Origin: Natronohydrobacter sp.
GTDB taxonomy: Bacteria > Pseudomonadota > Alphaproteobacteria > Rhodobacterales > Rhodobacteraceae
Direction of reading: 5' to 3'
Assembly: GCA_007123015.1 (NCBI GenBank)
Contig: SKSL01000284.1
Location: forward strand, 1-30,284
Length of the DNA: 30,284 nucleotides
Made by a program: the position numbers and the translations under genes. The notes beneath the pieces are model-generated. The model saw only the letters and a program-made list of their open reading frames with translations, made no database searches and had not been told where the DNA came from. Shown here one piece after another: positions 16,237-24,393 of this stretch (its first letter is position 1; each line of letters begins with the position of its first letter).

Positions 16237-16257
16237 GCAGCGCGCGTGACGCGCTGC
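16237..16257. repeat. Hairpin after serA
   Basis: GCAGCGCG (16237-16244) pairs perfectly with CGCGCTGC (16250-16257) around a 5-nt loop, 9 bases after the serA stop and before the phosphatase ribosome binding site. No T-run. It may dampen read-through into the next gene or be a repetitive palindrome. Confidence 0.5.
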
Positions 16258-16279
16258 ACCATCCGCTTTCGGAGGTATG

Positions 16280-17017
16280 ATGCGCAGCTATGCGATAGGC
16301 GATATTCACGGTCAGCTGGCGCTGTTGAAAGATGTGCATCGCTGGATCGAGGCTGACCGGAAACGGACAGGCGATCAGGATGCGCCTGTGGTGCATCTGG
16401 GCGATCTGGTGGATCGTGGCCCTGACAGCGCAGGCGTGCTTCGCTTTCTACGCGAAGGGGTTGCAGGCGGCGCGCCCTGGGTGGTGCTGAAAGGCAATCA
16501 CGACCGGCTTTTTGCCCGCTTTGTTGCCGCACCTGACTGGCGCGATCCGCATCTGCGCGATGAGATCAGCTATCTGCATCCGGGGATTGGCGGGGCGGAA
16601 ACACTGATCTCTTACGGGCTGTACCGCCGCAGCAGCTTCTACATCAGGGAGGCCCAGCAAGACGCCCGCGGCGCGATACCACCTGAAGATATTGCCTTTC
16701 TTGAGTCTCGTCCACTCATGCACCGTCATGGCGCCGTGTTGCATGTGCATGCCGGGATCCGCCCCGGTGTGCCGCTAGAGGCGCAAGAGGAGCAGGATCT
16801 TCTGTGGATCCGCGAGCCTTTCCTCAGCGATGCGCGCGATCATGGTCCGCTGGTTGTGCATGGGCACACGACTGTCAAGCGCGCGATGCATTGTCGCAAC
16901 AGGGTCAATCTGGACAGTGGGGCCGCTTATGGTGGGCCACTGACCGCAGTAGTGATTGAGGATCGGCGCGTCTGGGTGCTGAGCGACGACGGGCGGCACG
17001 ATCTGCACCCCGTATGA
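16280..17017 (+). CDS. Metallophosphoesterase, serine/threonine protein phosphatase-like
   Basis: Calcineurin-like phosphatase of 245 aa. Of two adjacent ATGs (16277 and 16280) I prefer the second because GGAGG ends at 16275, leaving 4 nt instead of 1. Motifs of the dimetal centre are all present: GDIHG (7-11), GDLVDRG (41-47), GNHD (72-75), and the later histidines in LHVHAG and VVHGHTTV. The compact size resembles the PrpA/ApaH-like bacterial protein phosphatases; the substrate (phosphoprotein or dinucleotide) is not known. It follows serA by 52 bp on the same strand, so read-through from the serine operon is possible. Confidence 0.88.
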   Translation: MRSYAIGDIHGQLALLKDVHRWIEADRKRTGDQDAPVVHLGDLVDRGPDSAGVLRFLREGVAGGAPWVVLKGNHDRLFARFVAAPDWRDPHLRDEISYLHPGIGGAETLISYGLYRRSSFYIREAQQDARGAIPPEDIAFLESRPLMHRHGAVLHVHAGIRPGVPLEAQEEQDLLWIREPFLSDARDHGPLVVHGHTTVKRAMHCRNRVNLDSGAAYGGPLTAVVIEDRRVWVLSDDGRHDLHPV

Positions 17018-17029
17018 CGCTAGAGGGAA

Positions 17030-17054
17030 GGTGCGTGCAAAGCACGCACCCTAC
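17030..17054. repeat. Third copy of the serC-serA repeat arm
   Basis: Same 25-bp unit as the left arm at 14542-14566, with a single difference (AAA in place of AGA in the centre). It again lies just after a stop codon, between the phosphatase and htpX, whose 3' ends converge. Repetition of the unit within 2.5 kb supports a dispersed extragenic palindrome family. Confidence 0.8.
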
Positions 17055-17076
17055 GGCTGGACGCACGCGTTACGCG

Positions 17077-17970
17077 TCAGCCCCAAGGGTTCTGACGCTG
17101 CGCGGACGCGCTAGGGCGCGGCCCGTCAGCCATGTCGGCCAGTTTGACCAGCGCGGCGATGCGATTTTCCGTATTGGGATGCGTCGAAAACAGCTTGTCG
17201 CGCTTATGCACATGCAGCGGATTAATGATGAACATATGTGCTGTCTGCGGGTTCTGCTCGGCCCGGTCGAAATCGATCCGCGAAGCGAAGCCCTGAATTT
17301 TCTCCAGCGCAGAGGCCAGCCAGAGCGGATTGCCGCAGATTTCGGCACCCACGCGATCCGCCTCGTATTCTCGCGAGCGCGATATCGCCATCTGGACTAT
17401 TGCAGCGGCCATCGGGGCAAGGATCAGAACAGCGAGCGTTGCAATCACCCCTCCGGCACCTTGACCGCGATTGCCGCGAAACAGAAAGGCAAAATTCGCC
17501 AGCATCGAAATTGCACCTGCAAAAGTCGCTGTCACCGTCATGATCAGTGTGTCGTAGTTTTTGATATGCGCAAGCTCATGTGCCATCACCGCAGCCACTT
17601 CTTTGCGGGACATGCGACGCAGCAGGCCCGTTGTTGCGGCCACAGCAGCGTTCTCGGGATTGCGGCCTGTGGCGAAGGCATTGGGCTGGTCTTCGTGAAT
17701 GACATAGACTTTGGGACGCGGCATATCGGCGTCATCGGCCAATTGATGAACCATACGCTGCAAGTCAGGATGCACCTGGCTGTTGCACTCCTGCGCATTG
17801 TGCATCCGCAAAACGGCCTTGTCGGAATTCCAATACGCGAAAGCATTCATACCAGCGGCCACCGCCAGAGCCAAGATAAGCCCAACGCCGCCCCCCAAAA
17901 GGTAACCCACGCCCATGAAAAGGGCCGTCATGGCAGCCATCAGCATGGCGGTCTTGGTGTATCCCATCAT
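17077..17970 (-). CDS. htpX: Membrane zinc protease HtpX
   Basis: Inner-membrane M48 metalloprotease that degrades misfolded membrane proteins. 297 aa, starting at ATG 17970 with GAGGA 6 nt upstream (a second ATG follows directly). Two N-terminal helices (about 8-22 and 27-46), the zinc motif HELAH (131-135), two further helices (about 141-163 and 174-196) and the third ligand in EYEAD (Glu203) appear in the standard order. The C-terminal FSTHPNTENRIAAL is typical. HtpX is commonly heat-shock or envelope-stress controlled; I could not see a specific promoter. Confidence 0.96.
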   Translation of the reverse strand: MMGYTKTAMLMAAMTALFMGVGYLLGGGVGLILALAVAAGMNAFAYWNSDKAVLRMHNAQECNSQVHPDLQRMVHQLADDADMPRPKVYVIHEDQPNAFATGRNPENAAVAATTGLLRRMSRKEVAAVMAHELAHIKNYDTLIMTVTATFAGAISMLANFAFLFRGNRGQGAGGVIATLAVLILAPMAAAIVQMAISRSREYEADRVGAEICGNPLWLASALEKIQGFASRIDFDRAEQNPQTAHMFIINPLHVHKRDKLFSTHPNTENRIAALVKLADMADGPRPSASAQRQNPWG

Positions 17971-18036
17971 GGCAAATCCTCGCGCTCTCTTGCCGCAGAT
18001 ATGGGTCGAAGGCCCTGTTCTTGCAAGGTCTCTGTG

Positions 18037-19032
18037 CTACCCGGTCAAAAGCCCTGCGGATGCGAATGCAACGCGCAGATCAGTCTGCGGCCGCGCGCCC
18101 AGATGGCTGATGACCTCGGCCGCCGCCAAAGCCCCCATGCGCCCGGCAGTGTCCATATCGCGCCCGGTGGCCAGCCCGTAGAGGAACCCCGCCGCGAACT
18201 GATCCCCTGCCCCAGTCGCATCGACCGGCACGCGACGCGCGACGGGAATCTCCACGCGCGCGCCTTTCTCGAAGATCCAGACCGGATCGCCCGAGCGCGT
18301 GCAGACCACAATATCACAGTCCCGCACGGCCTGCGCCAGCGCATCATCGAGATCATTGGCTTGATAAAGCGCGACCCATTCCTGTTCGTTGCCGATGACA
18401 TAATCCATGTCGCGGGCGACCAGTTCGCGGAAATCGGCACGGTGACGGTCCACGCAGAACGGATCTGAGAGCGCAATCCCGGCCTTGCCGCCTGCCCCAC
18501 GACACGCGCGCGCCGCTTTCAGGAAAGCCTGTTTGCCCTTGTCCTTGTCGAACAGATAGCCTTCCAGAAACACGATTTCCGAAGCGGCCATCACAGTCTC
18601 ATCCACATCTTCAGGGCCCAGTTCAGCGGAAATGCCCAGATAAGTGTTCATCGAACGCTCGCCGTCAGGCGTCACGAAAATCATGCTGCGCGAGGTGGGC
18701 GCTTCGCCACCCGCCACAGGCGCATTGACGAAATCCGTGCCCGCCGAGGTCGTATCCGCTACATAAAGTCGCCCCAGCGCATCGTCATTCACACGCCCCA
18801 CAAAGGCCGCTTTCAACCCCAGCGCGCCCACACCGGCAAGCGTGTTGGCAACAGACCCGCCCGACGTTTCAGCGCGCGTGTCCATCGCGCCATAGAGCGC
18901 TTCGGCGCGGTCTCGTTCGACCAGCTGCATGATACCCTTGCGGATCTCCATGCGGTCAAGAAAATGATCATCCACTGTCGCAATGACATCGACAACAGCA
19001 TTGCCGATTCCGGCGAGTTGGTAGGGCTTCAA
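18037..19032 (-). CDS. PfkB-family sugar/adenosine kinase
   Basis: Carbohydrate or nucleoside kinase of the ribokinase fold, 331 aa, of the type often annotated adenosine kinase in Rhodobacteraceae. It begins with TTG 19032, which overlaps the nth stop (TTGA) and has AGGAG about 9 nt upstream; the following GIGNAVVDVIA is the family N-terminus, so the rare start is well supported. Motifs: TSGGSVANTLAG (substrate-side glycines) and DATGAGDQF (271-279) with the catalytic base Asp277. It is coupled to nth but has no obvious functional link with DNA repair. Substrate (adenosine, ribose or another sugar) is not settled by sequence. Confidence 0.88.
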   Translation of the reverse strand: MKPYQLAGIGNAVVDVIATVDDHFLDRMEIRKGIMQLVERDRAEALYGAMDTRAETSGGSVANTLAGVGALGLKAAFVGRVNDDALGRLYVADTTSAGTDFVNAPVAGGEAPTSRSMIFVTPDGERSMNTYLGISAELGPEDVDETVMAASEIVFLEGYLFDKDKGKQAFLKAARACRGAGGKAGIALSDPFCVDRHRADFRELVARDMDYVIGNEQEWVALYQANDLDDALAQAVRDCDIVVCTRSGDPVWIFEKGARVEIPVARRVPVDATGAGDQFAAGFLYGLATGRDMDTAGRMGALAAAEVISHLGARPQTDLRVAFASAGLLTG

Positions 19033-19673
19033 GGGGTTTTCTCCTCATAGGGGCACAGATCGCGGATCAGGCAGGCCGCGCATAAGGGCTTGCGCGCCTT
19101 GCAGGTGTAACGGCCATGCAGGATCAGCCAGTGATGGGCGTGAAGCTGGTATTCAGCGGGGATATGGTCTTCGATGGCACGCTCGACAGCATCGACATCG
19201 CGCCCCGGACAGATGCCCGTGCGGTTGCCGACACGGAAGATATGCGTATCGACCGCCTGCGCTGGCATGCGCCACCACATGTTCAGCACCACATTCGCAG
19301 TCTTGCGCCCGACACCGGGCAGCGATTGCAGCGCTGCGCGGGATGATGGCACTTCGCCGCCATACTGCTCGACCAGAATCCGGCTGAGTTTGATGACATT
19401 CTTCGCCTTGTTGCGGAACAGGCCGATGGTCTTGATATGCTGGGTCACGCCCTCTTCGCCCAAGGCAAGCATCTTTTCAGGCGTATCGGCCACAGCGAAC
19501 AACCCGCGCGTGGCCTTGTTCACGCCCACATCTGTCGCCTGCGCCGACAGCGCCACAGCGACCACCAGCGTATAGGCGTTGACATGCTCCAACTCGCCCT
19601 CGGGTTCAGGGTCTGCCGCTTGGAAACGGGCGAAGATCTCGCGGATCGTTGCATAATCGAGCTGTCTGGCCAT
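19029..19673 (-). CDS. nth: Endonuclease III
   Basis: Base-excision-repair DNA glycosylase/AP lyase for oxidised pyrimidines. ATG 19673 gives 214 aa starting MARQLDYATIREIF, the usual N-terminus; the frame extends to 19742 but that would overlap the preceding gene. Motifs: helix-hairpin-helix LPGVGRKTANVVL (118-130) with the catalytic Lys124, Asp142 in VDTHIFRVGNR, and the iron-sulfur cluster cysteines 191, 198, 201 and 207 in C-x6-C-x2-C-x5-C spacing. All key residues are intact. Confidence 0.96.
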   Translation of the reverse strand: MARQLDYATIREIFARFQAADPEPEGELEHVNAYTLVVAVALSAQATDVGVNKATRGLFAVADTPEKMLALGEEGVTQHIKTIGLFRNKAKNVIKLSRILVEQYGGEVPSSRAALQSLPGVGRKTANVVLNMWWRMPAQAVDTHIFRVGNRTGICPGRDVDAVERAIEDHIPAEYQLHAHHWLILHGRYTCKARKPLCAACLIRDLCPYEEKTP

Positions 19674-19713
19674 CGCGGCGTCTATGCCCTGCAAGCGCCG
19701 CAGGAGCAAGCCG

Positions 19714-20475
19714 TCATGCGCGCGCCATTGCGGCCAGATCAAGCGCGCCTGCCTCGCGCATCAGGTTGCGCACGGCCTCGGTGAAAAATTCACCATCGCC
19801 CGGATGGCTGTCACCCTGATGAATGACCAGAGGCGGCAGCAGGGTGAAGGGCGCACGCCCACCCTTGCGCGCCTGCACGATCACCCGTCGCGCCGGGCGT
19901 TTCGCGCGCGATGCAAGGGGTAGCACTGTGCAAGAAGCGCGCGGCAGAAAGCCTGCCAGCAACTGCGGCAGGCGCTCGGTCAGATGGATGAAAGTCACAT
20001 GGCCACCATCGCGACACCGCCGAAGTGCAGTCTCGATCCATTGCGCCAAGGGCGTTTGCTCGCGAAGCGCGCGCGCGCGACCGGAATCCTGCGCGGCCGG
20101 GGCACTGGCCGCATAATACGGGGGGTTTGCGATCACATGATCGAAACTGCGTGCCCGCAGCGAAGACGGAAGCGCAGTCAAATCCGCTTCGATCACCTGC
20201 ATGTCGGCCCCGCTCTGCGTAACATTGCGCCGGGCAAGCGATGCGTAGTCTGCTTGCAACTCGACCCCCGTGAAACACAAGCCCGGCACACGCGCATGCA
20301 GGCACAGGCTGGCCACCCCGACCCCGCAGCCCAGTTCCAGCACATGCGCGCCAGATCGCGCCGGAACTGCTGCGGCCAGAAACACCGGGTCAGTCGCCGC
20401 ACGATAGCCATGACGGGGCTGCCAGACTGTGACGCGACCATTCAGAAACGCATCCTGCGTCAGCGCGTCAGTCAT
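19714..20475 (-). CDS. TrmN6-like adenine-N6 methyltransferase
   Basis: SAM-dependent methyltransferase of 253 aa, related to the tRNA1(Val) A37-N6 methyltransferase group (TrmN6/YfiC). Motifs: VLELGCGVGVASL (45-57) for SAM binding, VELQADYASLARRN (71-84), and NPPYY (117-121), the signature of N6-adenine or N-methyltransferases acting on base amino groups. ATG 20475 overlaps the 3' end of the DUF2007 gene by 8 bp; an alternative ATG at 20490 exists. The RNA target is inferred from the family. Confidence 0.88.
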   Translation of the reverse strand: MTDALTQDAFLNGRVTVWQPRHGYRAATDPVFLAAAVPARSGAHVLELGCGVGVASLCLHARVPGLCFTGVELQADYASLARRNVTQSGADMQVIEADLTALPSSLRARSFDHVIANPPYYAASAPAAQDSGRARALREQTPLAQWIETALRRCRDGGHVTFIHLTERLPQLLAGFLPRASCTVLPLASRAKRPARRVIVQARKGGRAPFTLLPPLVIHQGDSHPGDGEFFTEAVRNLMREAGALDLAAMARA

Positions 20476-20683
20476 GCAGGGCAATGCCATTATCCCGCAG
20501 GATCGAGACTGCCATGAAATGATCTTCGCGCCGCACCATAAGCCGCCGCGGCATCATGCCCAAGGTCGACTCGATCGTGTGCATATGGACGTCGATATCA
20601 AACACCTCTATACCCTCGCCCTGCAAGAGTGCAGTCGCATACGGGATGATTGTCGGATCGGTCGTGCGCAATAGTTCTCTCAT
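20468..20683 (-). CDS. DUF2007 domain protein
   Basis: Small cytoplasmic protein of 71 aa: MRELLRTTDPTIIPYATALL, then QGEGIEVFDIDVHM and RRLMVRREDHFMAVSILRD. It has the fold pattern of DUF2007 (putative prokaryotic signal-transducing protein), whose role is unknown. ATG 20683 is preferred because it places the start 47 bp from the divergent ispB start and gives the family N-terminus. It overlaps the following methyltransferase gene, forming the head of a likely DUF2007-methyltransferase-nth-kinase unit. Confidence 0.85.
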   Translation of the reverse strand: MRELLRTTDPTIIPYATALLQGEGIEVFDIDVHMHTIESTLGMMPRRLMVRREDHFMAVSILRDNGIALHD

Positions 20684-20730
20684 GGGACGGAATCTATGCG
20701 GGAGGGGTTCATTTGTCGAGACAGGACGCG

Positions 20731-21741
20731 ATGACGACGTTGACACCGGCCATGCCGGCGCAAGCACCGCATGAGCGGCTCGCATCTTATCTGGCCACGG
20801 ATCTGGATCAGGTCAATGCCCTGATCCGGGCGCGGATGGCATCGGAACATGCCCCGCGCATTCCCGAAGTCACGGCCCATCTGATCGAGGCCGGGGGCAA
20901 ACGCATCCGCCCGATGCTGGTGCTGGCGGCATCGCATTTGTGCAAGTATCAAGGCGAACACCATCACCATCTGGCGGCTACTGTCGAGTTTATCCATACA
21001 GCCACTTTGCTGCATGATGATGTGGTCGATGAAAGCGCGCAACGCCGGGGGCGCGCGACGGCCAATCTGCTCTGGGACAACAAATCTTCGGTCCTTGTCG
21101 GCGATTATCTGTTCGCGCGCGCGTTTCAGTTGATGGTCGAATGCGGCTCGCTGCGGGTTCTGGATATTCTGTCCAATGCCTCTGCCACGATTGCCGAAGG
21201 CGAAGTGCTGCAACTGACCACAGCACAGAATACTGCGACCAGCGAAGATCAGTATCTGCGCGTCATTCGCGGCAAGACGGCGGCCCTGTTCTCTGCGGCC
21301 ACGGAAGCCGGTGCTGTGCTCGCGGCCGCGCCCGAGGACCATGTCAAAGCCCTGTTCGATTATGGCGACGCGCTGGGGATCAGCTTTCAGATCGTCGATG
21401 ACTGGCTTGATTACGGCGGCGCAGGGGCCGGGATAGGCAAGAATATCGGCGATGATTTCCGCGAGGGCAAACTTACCCTGCCAGTGATCCGCGCCATTGC
21501 CGCAGCCGATGACGAAGAGCGCAGCTTCTGGGAACGCGTGATCACGCGCGGCGAACAGAAGGACGCGGATTTCGCCACAGCGCAGGCGATCCTCGCGCGT
21601 CACGGCGCAATGGAGAGCACCCGGCAAGAGGCGCTTGCCTGGTCCGCCCGCGCGCAAGAGGCCCTGACCGCGCTACCGGAGCATCCGCTGCGCGATATGC
21701 TGAATGACCTTGCGGATTATGTCGTGGCGCGGCTTTACTAA
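20731..21741 (+). CDS. ispB: Polyprenyl (octa/decaprenyl) diphosphate synthase
   Basis: Makes the long isoprenoid tail of ubiquinone from farnesyl diphosphate and IPP units. 336 aa from ATG 20731 (AGGA 4-5 nt upstream); TTG 20713, with GGAGGGG before it, is an alternative that adds six residues. Motifs: GGKRIRPMLVL (55-65), the first aspartate motif DDVVD (96-100) in LLHDDVVDES, and the second DDWLD (222-226), plus GKTAALFSAA. Chain length is probably C50 in this bacterial group (inference). Its TAA overlaps the ispE TAG by sharing bases 21739-21740; the genes converge. Confidence 0.95.
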   Translation: MTTLTPAMPAQAPHERLASYLATDLDQVNALIRARMASEHAPRIPEVTAHLIEAGGKRIRPMLVLAASHLCKYQGEHHHHLAATVEFIHTATLLHDDVVDESAQRRGRATANLLWDNKSSVLVGDYLFARAFQLMVECGSLRVLDILSNASATIAEGEVLQLTTAQNTATSEDQYLRVIRGKTAALFSAATEAGAVLAAAPEDHVKALFDYGDALGISFQIVDDWLDYGGAGAGIGKNIGDDFREGKLTLPVIRAIAAADDEERSFWERVITRGEQKDADFATAQAILARHGAMESTRQEALAWSARAQEALTALPEHPLRDMLNDLADYVVARLY

Positions 21742-22571
21742 CGCAGCCCTGTCTCGATACACCACCAATCCGGGAACGCCCGACGGATTGCCGCAGCGGC
21801 TGCTTGGGCTGCGGCGGCATCGCCATAGACGCCGAAACAGGTCGCGCCTGACCCGGACATACGGGCCAGCGCGCATCCTTCGGTCGCGCCAAGCACATCC
21901 AGAACCTGCCCGATAACAGGACAGGTCTGGATCGCTGGCGCTTCCAGATCATTGCGCTGCTTTGATAACCAGTCGCAAAATCCCGACGCATTCCGCCAAT
22001 CGGGCAAGGCTGCAGGCATGGGCGCATTCTCGCGGCCTGCCAAAGCGGCGAAGACATGGGCTGTCGAGACTTCGCGGCGCGGATTTGCCAGCACCATCCA
22101 GAGCGGTGGCAGCGCAGGCACAGCAGTGATTTTTTCGCCGATCCCCTGCATCCGACAGGCCTGCGGTACCAGACAGACCGGGACATCCGCCCCCAGCGCC
22201 AGCACGCGTTTGCCATCTGGCAGCGCGGTCCCAAGCCTGCGGGACAGCAGGCGCAAACAGGCCGCAGCATCACTGGACCCGCCGCCAATGCCCGAGGACA
22301 CGGGCAGACGCTTTTCAAGCGTCAGGGCCAGGTCATGTGCCCCCATCAGCCGGGCCGCACGCAGCACCAGATTATCGGCCCCTGCGCTTAACTGCGCGCC
22401 TTCTGGTCCTGTGATGGAAAGCGACAAGCCCTTGAACGGGCGCGCGCTGATCCTGTCACCGAAATCTGCGAACACGACCAGTGAATCGAGCAGATGATAT
22501 CCGTCGGGACGCTGGCCAATGACATGCAGGGAAAGATTGATCTTGGCCGGCGCGACCTCAATGCAGGTCAT
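21738..22571 (-). CDS. ispE: 4-diphosphocytidyl-2-C-methyl-D-erythritol kinase
   Basis: GHMP kinase of the MEP isoprenoid pathway, giving CDP-ME 2-phosphate. 277 aa from ATG 22571, which overlaps the stop of the TPR gene by 4 bp (ATGA). Motifs: APAKINLSLHVIGQRPDGYHLL (given as APAKINLSLHV, 7-17, and RPDGYH, 21-26) with Lys10, the ATP loop LPVSSGIGGGSSDAAA (89-104), Asp129 in LGADVPVC, and the third motif MSGSGATCFG near the C-terminus. All are intact. Isoprenoid units from this pathway feed the neighbouring ispB product. Confidence 0.95.
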   Translation of the reverse strand: MTCIEVAPAKINLSLHVIGQRPDGYHLLDSLVVFADFGDRISARPFKGLSLSITGPEGAQLSAGADNLVLRAARLMGAHDLALTLEKRLPVSSGIGGGSSDAAACLRLLSRRLGTALPDGKRVLALGADVPVCLVPQACRMQGIGEKITAVPALPPLWMVLANPRREVSTAHVFAALAGRENAPMPAALPDWRNASGFCDWLSKQRNDLEAPAIQTCPVIGQVLDVLGATEGCALARMSGSGATCFGVYGDAAAAQAAAAAIRRAFPDWWCIETGLR

Positions 22572-24280
22572 TGCTCGGCTTCGACCTCGGCCAGCGCGGC
22601 ATCCTTGCCGATTTCCAGCTTGCGGCGCACCAGATCCATGTCGAGATCCGCATGCGGCCCGAACGACAGCGCGCGGCGCCATTGGAAGCGCGCTTCGCGA
22701 TACCGCCCAACTGCGTAATAGACATCGCCCAGATGGTCGTTCAGGATTGGATCACGCGGCAGTAATTCGACCGCGCGTTCCATGACGGGAACGGCCTCTT
22801 CATAGCGGCCCAGCCGGTAATAGGCCCAGCCCAGCGAATCCGTGATATACCCGCTATCGGGCTCGCCTTCGACCGCGCGCTCGATCATGTCGAGCGCCTC
22901 ATCAAGATTGCGGCGCTGCTCGATCAGGGAATAGCCGAGATAATTCAGCACTTGCGGTTCATCCGGGACGAATTCGAGGACCTGCCGAAAGACTGGCTCT
23001 GCGGCGTCCCAGTCGCCGAGCCGTTCCAGCGCGATCGCTTGCGTGTACAGCAGAACCCAGTGGCGTTCCTCGATCTCGTCGATCAAGGCGACAGCGCTGG
23101 CATAGGCCTCGACGGCTTCAGCGTAGCGCTCTTCGCGGCGCAACATGTCGGCAAGCGCATTGAAAACCAGCACAGAGTCCGGGCGCTCTACTGTCAGATC
23201 TTGTAACTGCGCAATGGCCGCCTCGTTTTCCCCGGACTGATAAAGCGCATTCGCGCGCCCCAGCCGTGCGGCCAGATGCTGAGGGTGATCGTCCGGCATG
23301 CTTGCATAGATGGCATCCGCCAGAGCGAATTGATTTGCGCGTTCCATCAACTGTGCGGTCAGCAGGATCGCATCTGCATGATCCGGGCGCAGCGCCAGAG
23401 CCAGACGCCCGTACACCATCGGCAGCCAGTCATTGCGATCCCCCACCAAAGCCGAGGCCAGCGTGAAATAGGTTTCGGCCATGCCATCCTGCGCCGAGGT
23501 GATCGTGGTGAAGGGCACGGCCTGACCCGCTTCAAGCTGCAGCACCATCTGTGCAATATCATCGTCCGGTGTGCTGCCGAAAACCTGCTCGGCCAGCACA
23601 AGGGCGTCATCGTTGCGGCCCAACTGCGAAAGGATCGAGATATGCGCTACAACCCCGCGTCGCGACAGGCTGACGGGGCCTTGCATCTCGCCGGACAGAA
23701 TTTCAGCCGCGCGTTCCAGATCACCGACCAAGGCCAGCGCCAGCGCCTTCTGGTAAAGCGCGAATGGCGCCAATTCGCTGCGCTCGGATAGCACCCGCTC
23801 GAAGCTTTCCAGCGCGTCCGACATGCTGCCCTGGCCCAGTTCTGACCAAGCTCTCGCCATGGCGTCGGTCAACGGCCCTGTCTGTTGCCCCTCGTCAAGT
23901 GCTGTGAGTACTGCGTCAAAATCGCCACCCCGGGCCTCATCGGCCTGCAAGATCACAGCGGCGACCTGGCTCAGCGCACCGTCTGCACGCGCAAGCCCCG
24001 CCAGTTCTGCCGCGCGCTCGAAATTGCCACTGAGCAGATGGCCCTGCATCGCCAGTTCGCGGAAGCCCTGATTGGCCGGATCCGCGCGCAGTGCCCGATC
24101 ATAATATTGAGCGATTTGGCTGAAGTCACTGGATGTGACCGCCACACTCCCCGCAAGGAACGCCCCGGCCAGACCGCTGGGGATCGCCGGGGAAGATTGG
24201 GCAGCGACAGCTGGTATTTGCAGGAAGGATGCCAGCCCAACGGCGGTCAACAGGCGCGAAATTCGGCGAACAGGAAACAC
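22568..24280 (-). CDS. Periplasmic tetratricopeptide-repeat protein
   Basis: 570-aa TPR protein with a Sec signal peptide (about residues 1-27, ending AVAAQ), so probably periplasmic or membrane-attached. GTG 24280 has GGAG 10 nt upstream. The N-terminal half has degenerate repeats; canonical TPRs lie in the C-terminal half, about 330-550, for example NALADMLRREERYAEAVEAY, LGDWDAAEPVFRQVLEFVP, LGYSLIEQRRNLDEALDMI and LGDVYYAVGRYREARFQW. Such proteins are common in Rhodobacteraceae upstream of ispE and likely act as scaffolds in envelope assembly, but no partner is shown by sequence. Translation of ispE is coupled to it. Confidence 0.9.
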   Translation of the reverse strand: MFPVRRISRLLTAVGLASFLQIPAVAAQSSPAIPSGLAGAFLAGSVAVTSSDFSQIAQYYDRALRADPANQGFRELAMQGHLLSGNFERAAELAGLARADGALSQVAAVILQADEARGGDFDAVLTALDEGQQTGPLTDAMARAWSELGQGSMSDALESFERVLSERSELAPFALYQKALALALVGDLERAAEILSGEMQGPVSLSRRGVVAHISILSQLGRNDDALVLAEQVFGSTPDDDIAQMVLQLEAGQAVPFTTITSAQDGMAETYFTLASALVGDRNDWLPMVYGRLALALRPDHADAILLTAQLMERANQFALADAIYASMPDDHPQHLAARLGRANALYQSGENEAAIAQLQDLTVERPDSVLVFNALADMLRREERYAEAVEAYASAVALIDEIEERHWVLLYTQAIALERLGDWDAAEPVFRQVLEFVPDEPQVLNYLGYSLIEQRRNLDEALDMIERAVEGEPDSGYITDSLGWAYYRLGRYEEAVPVMERAVELLPRDPILNDHLGDVYYAVGRYREARFQWRRALSFGPHADLDMDLVRRKLEIGKDAALAEVEAEQ

Positions 24281-24320
24281 GGTGCGGGCGCTCCATCATT
24301 GTTTTCAGCCTGCAGACACT

Positions 24321-24371
24321 AGGGCGCAACCTGCTGAGTGACAATCGCAGGACGCAAGAAAGCTGCGCCCT
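24321..24371. repeat. Nested stem-loop between ETF-QO and the TPR gene
   Basis: Outer arms AGGGCGCA (24321-24328) and TGCGCCCT (24364-24371) enclose inner arms CCTGC (24330-24334) and GCAGG (24347-24351). It lies 23 bases after the ETF-QO stop (reading the - strand). There is no T-run on the - strand side, so it may be a 3' stabiliser or a structured RNA. Confidence 0.5.
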
Positions 24372-24393
24372 GCCCGGTGAAGTCGCTTGATCG

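Noticed and set aside
17014..18468. A 484-codon open frame on the + strand across htpX and the kinase gene
   Set aside because: It is the antisense shadow of htpX and the PfkB kinase, both of which have complete catalytic motifs; its own translation is His/Arg-rich without any domain.
20680..21657. A 325-codon open frame on the - strand over ispB
   Set aside because: Shadow of ispB, whose two aspartate motifs are intact; typical of high-GC DNA.
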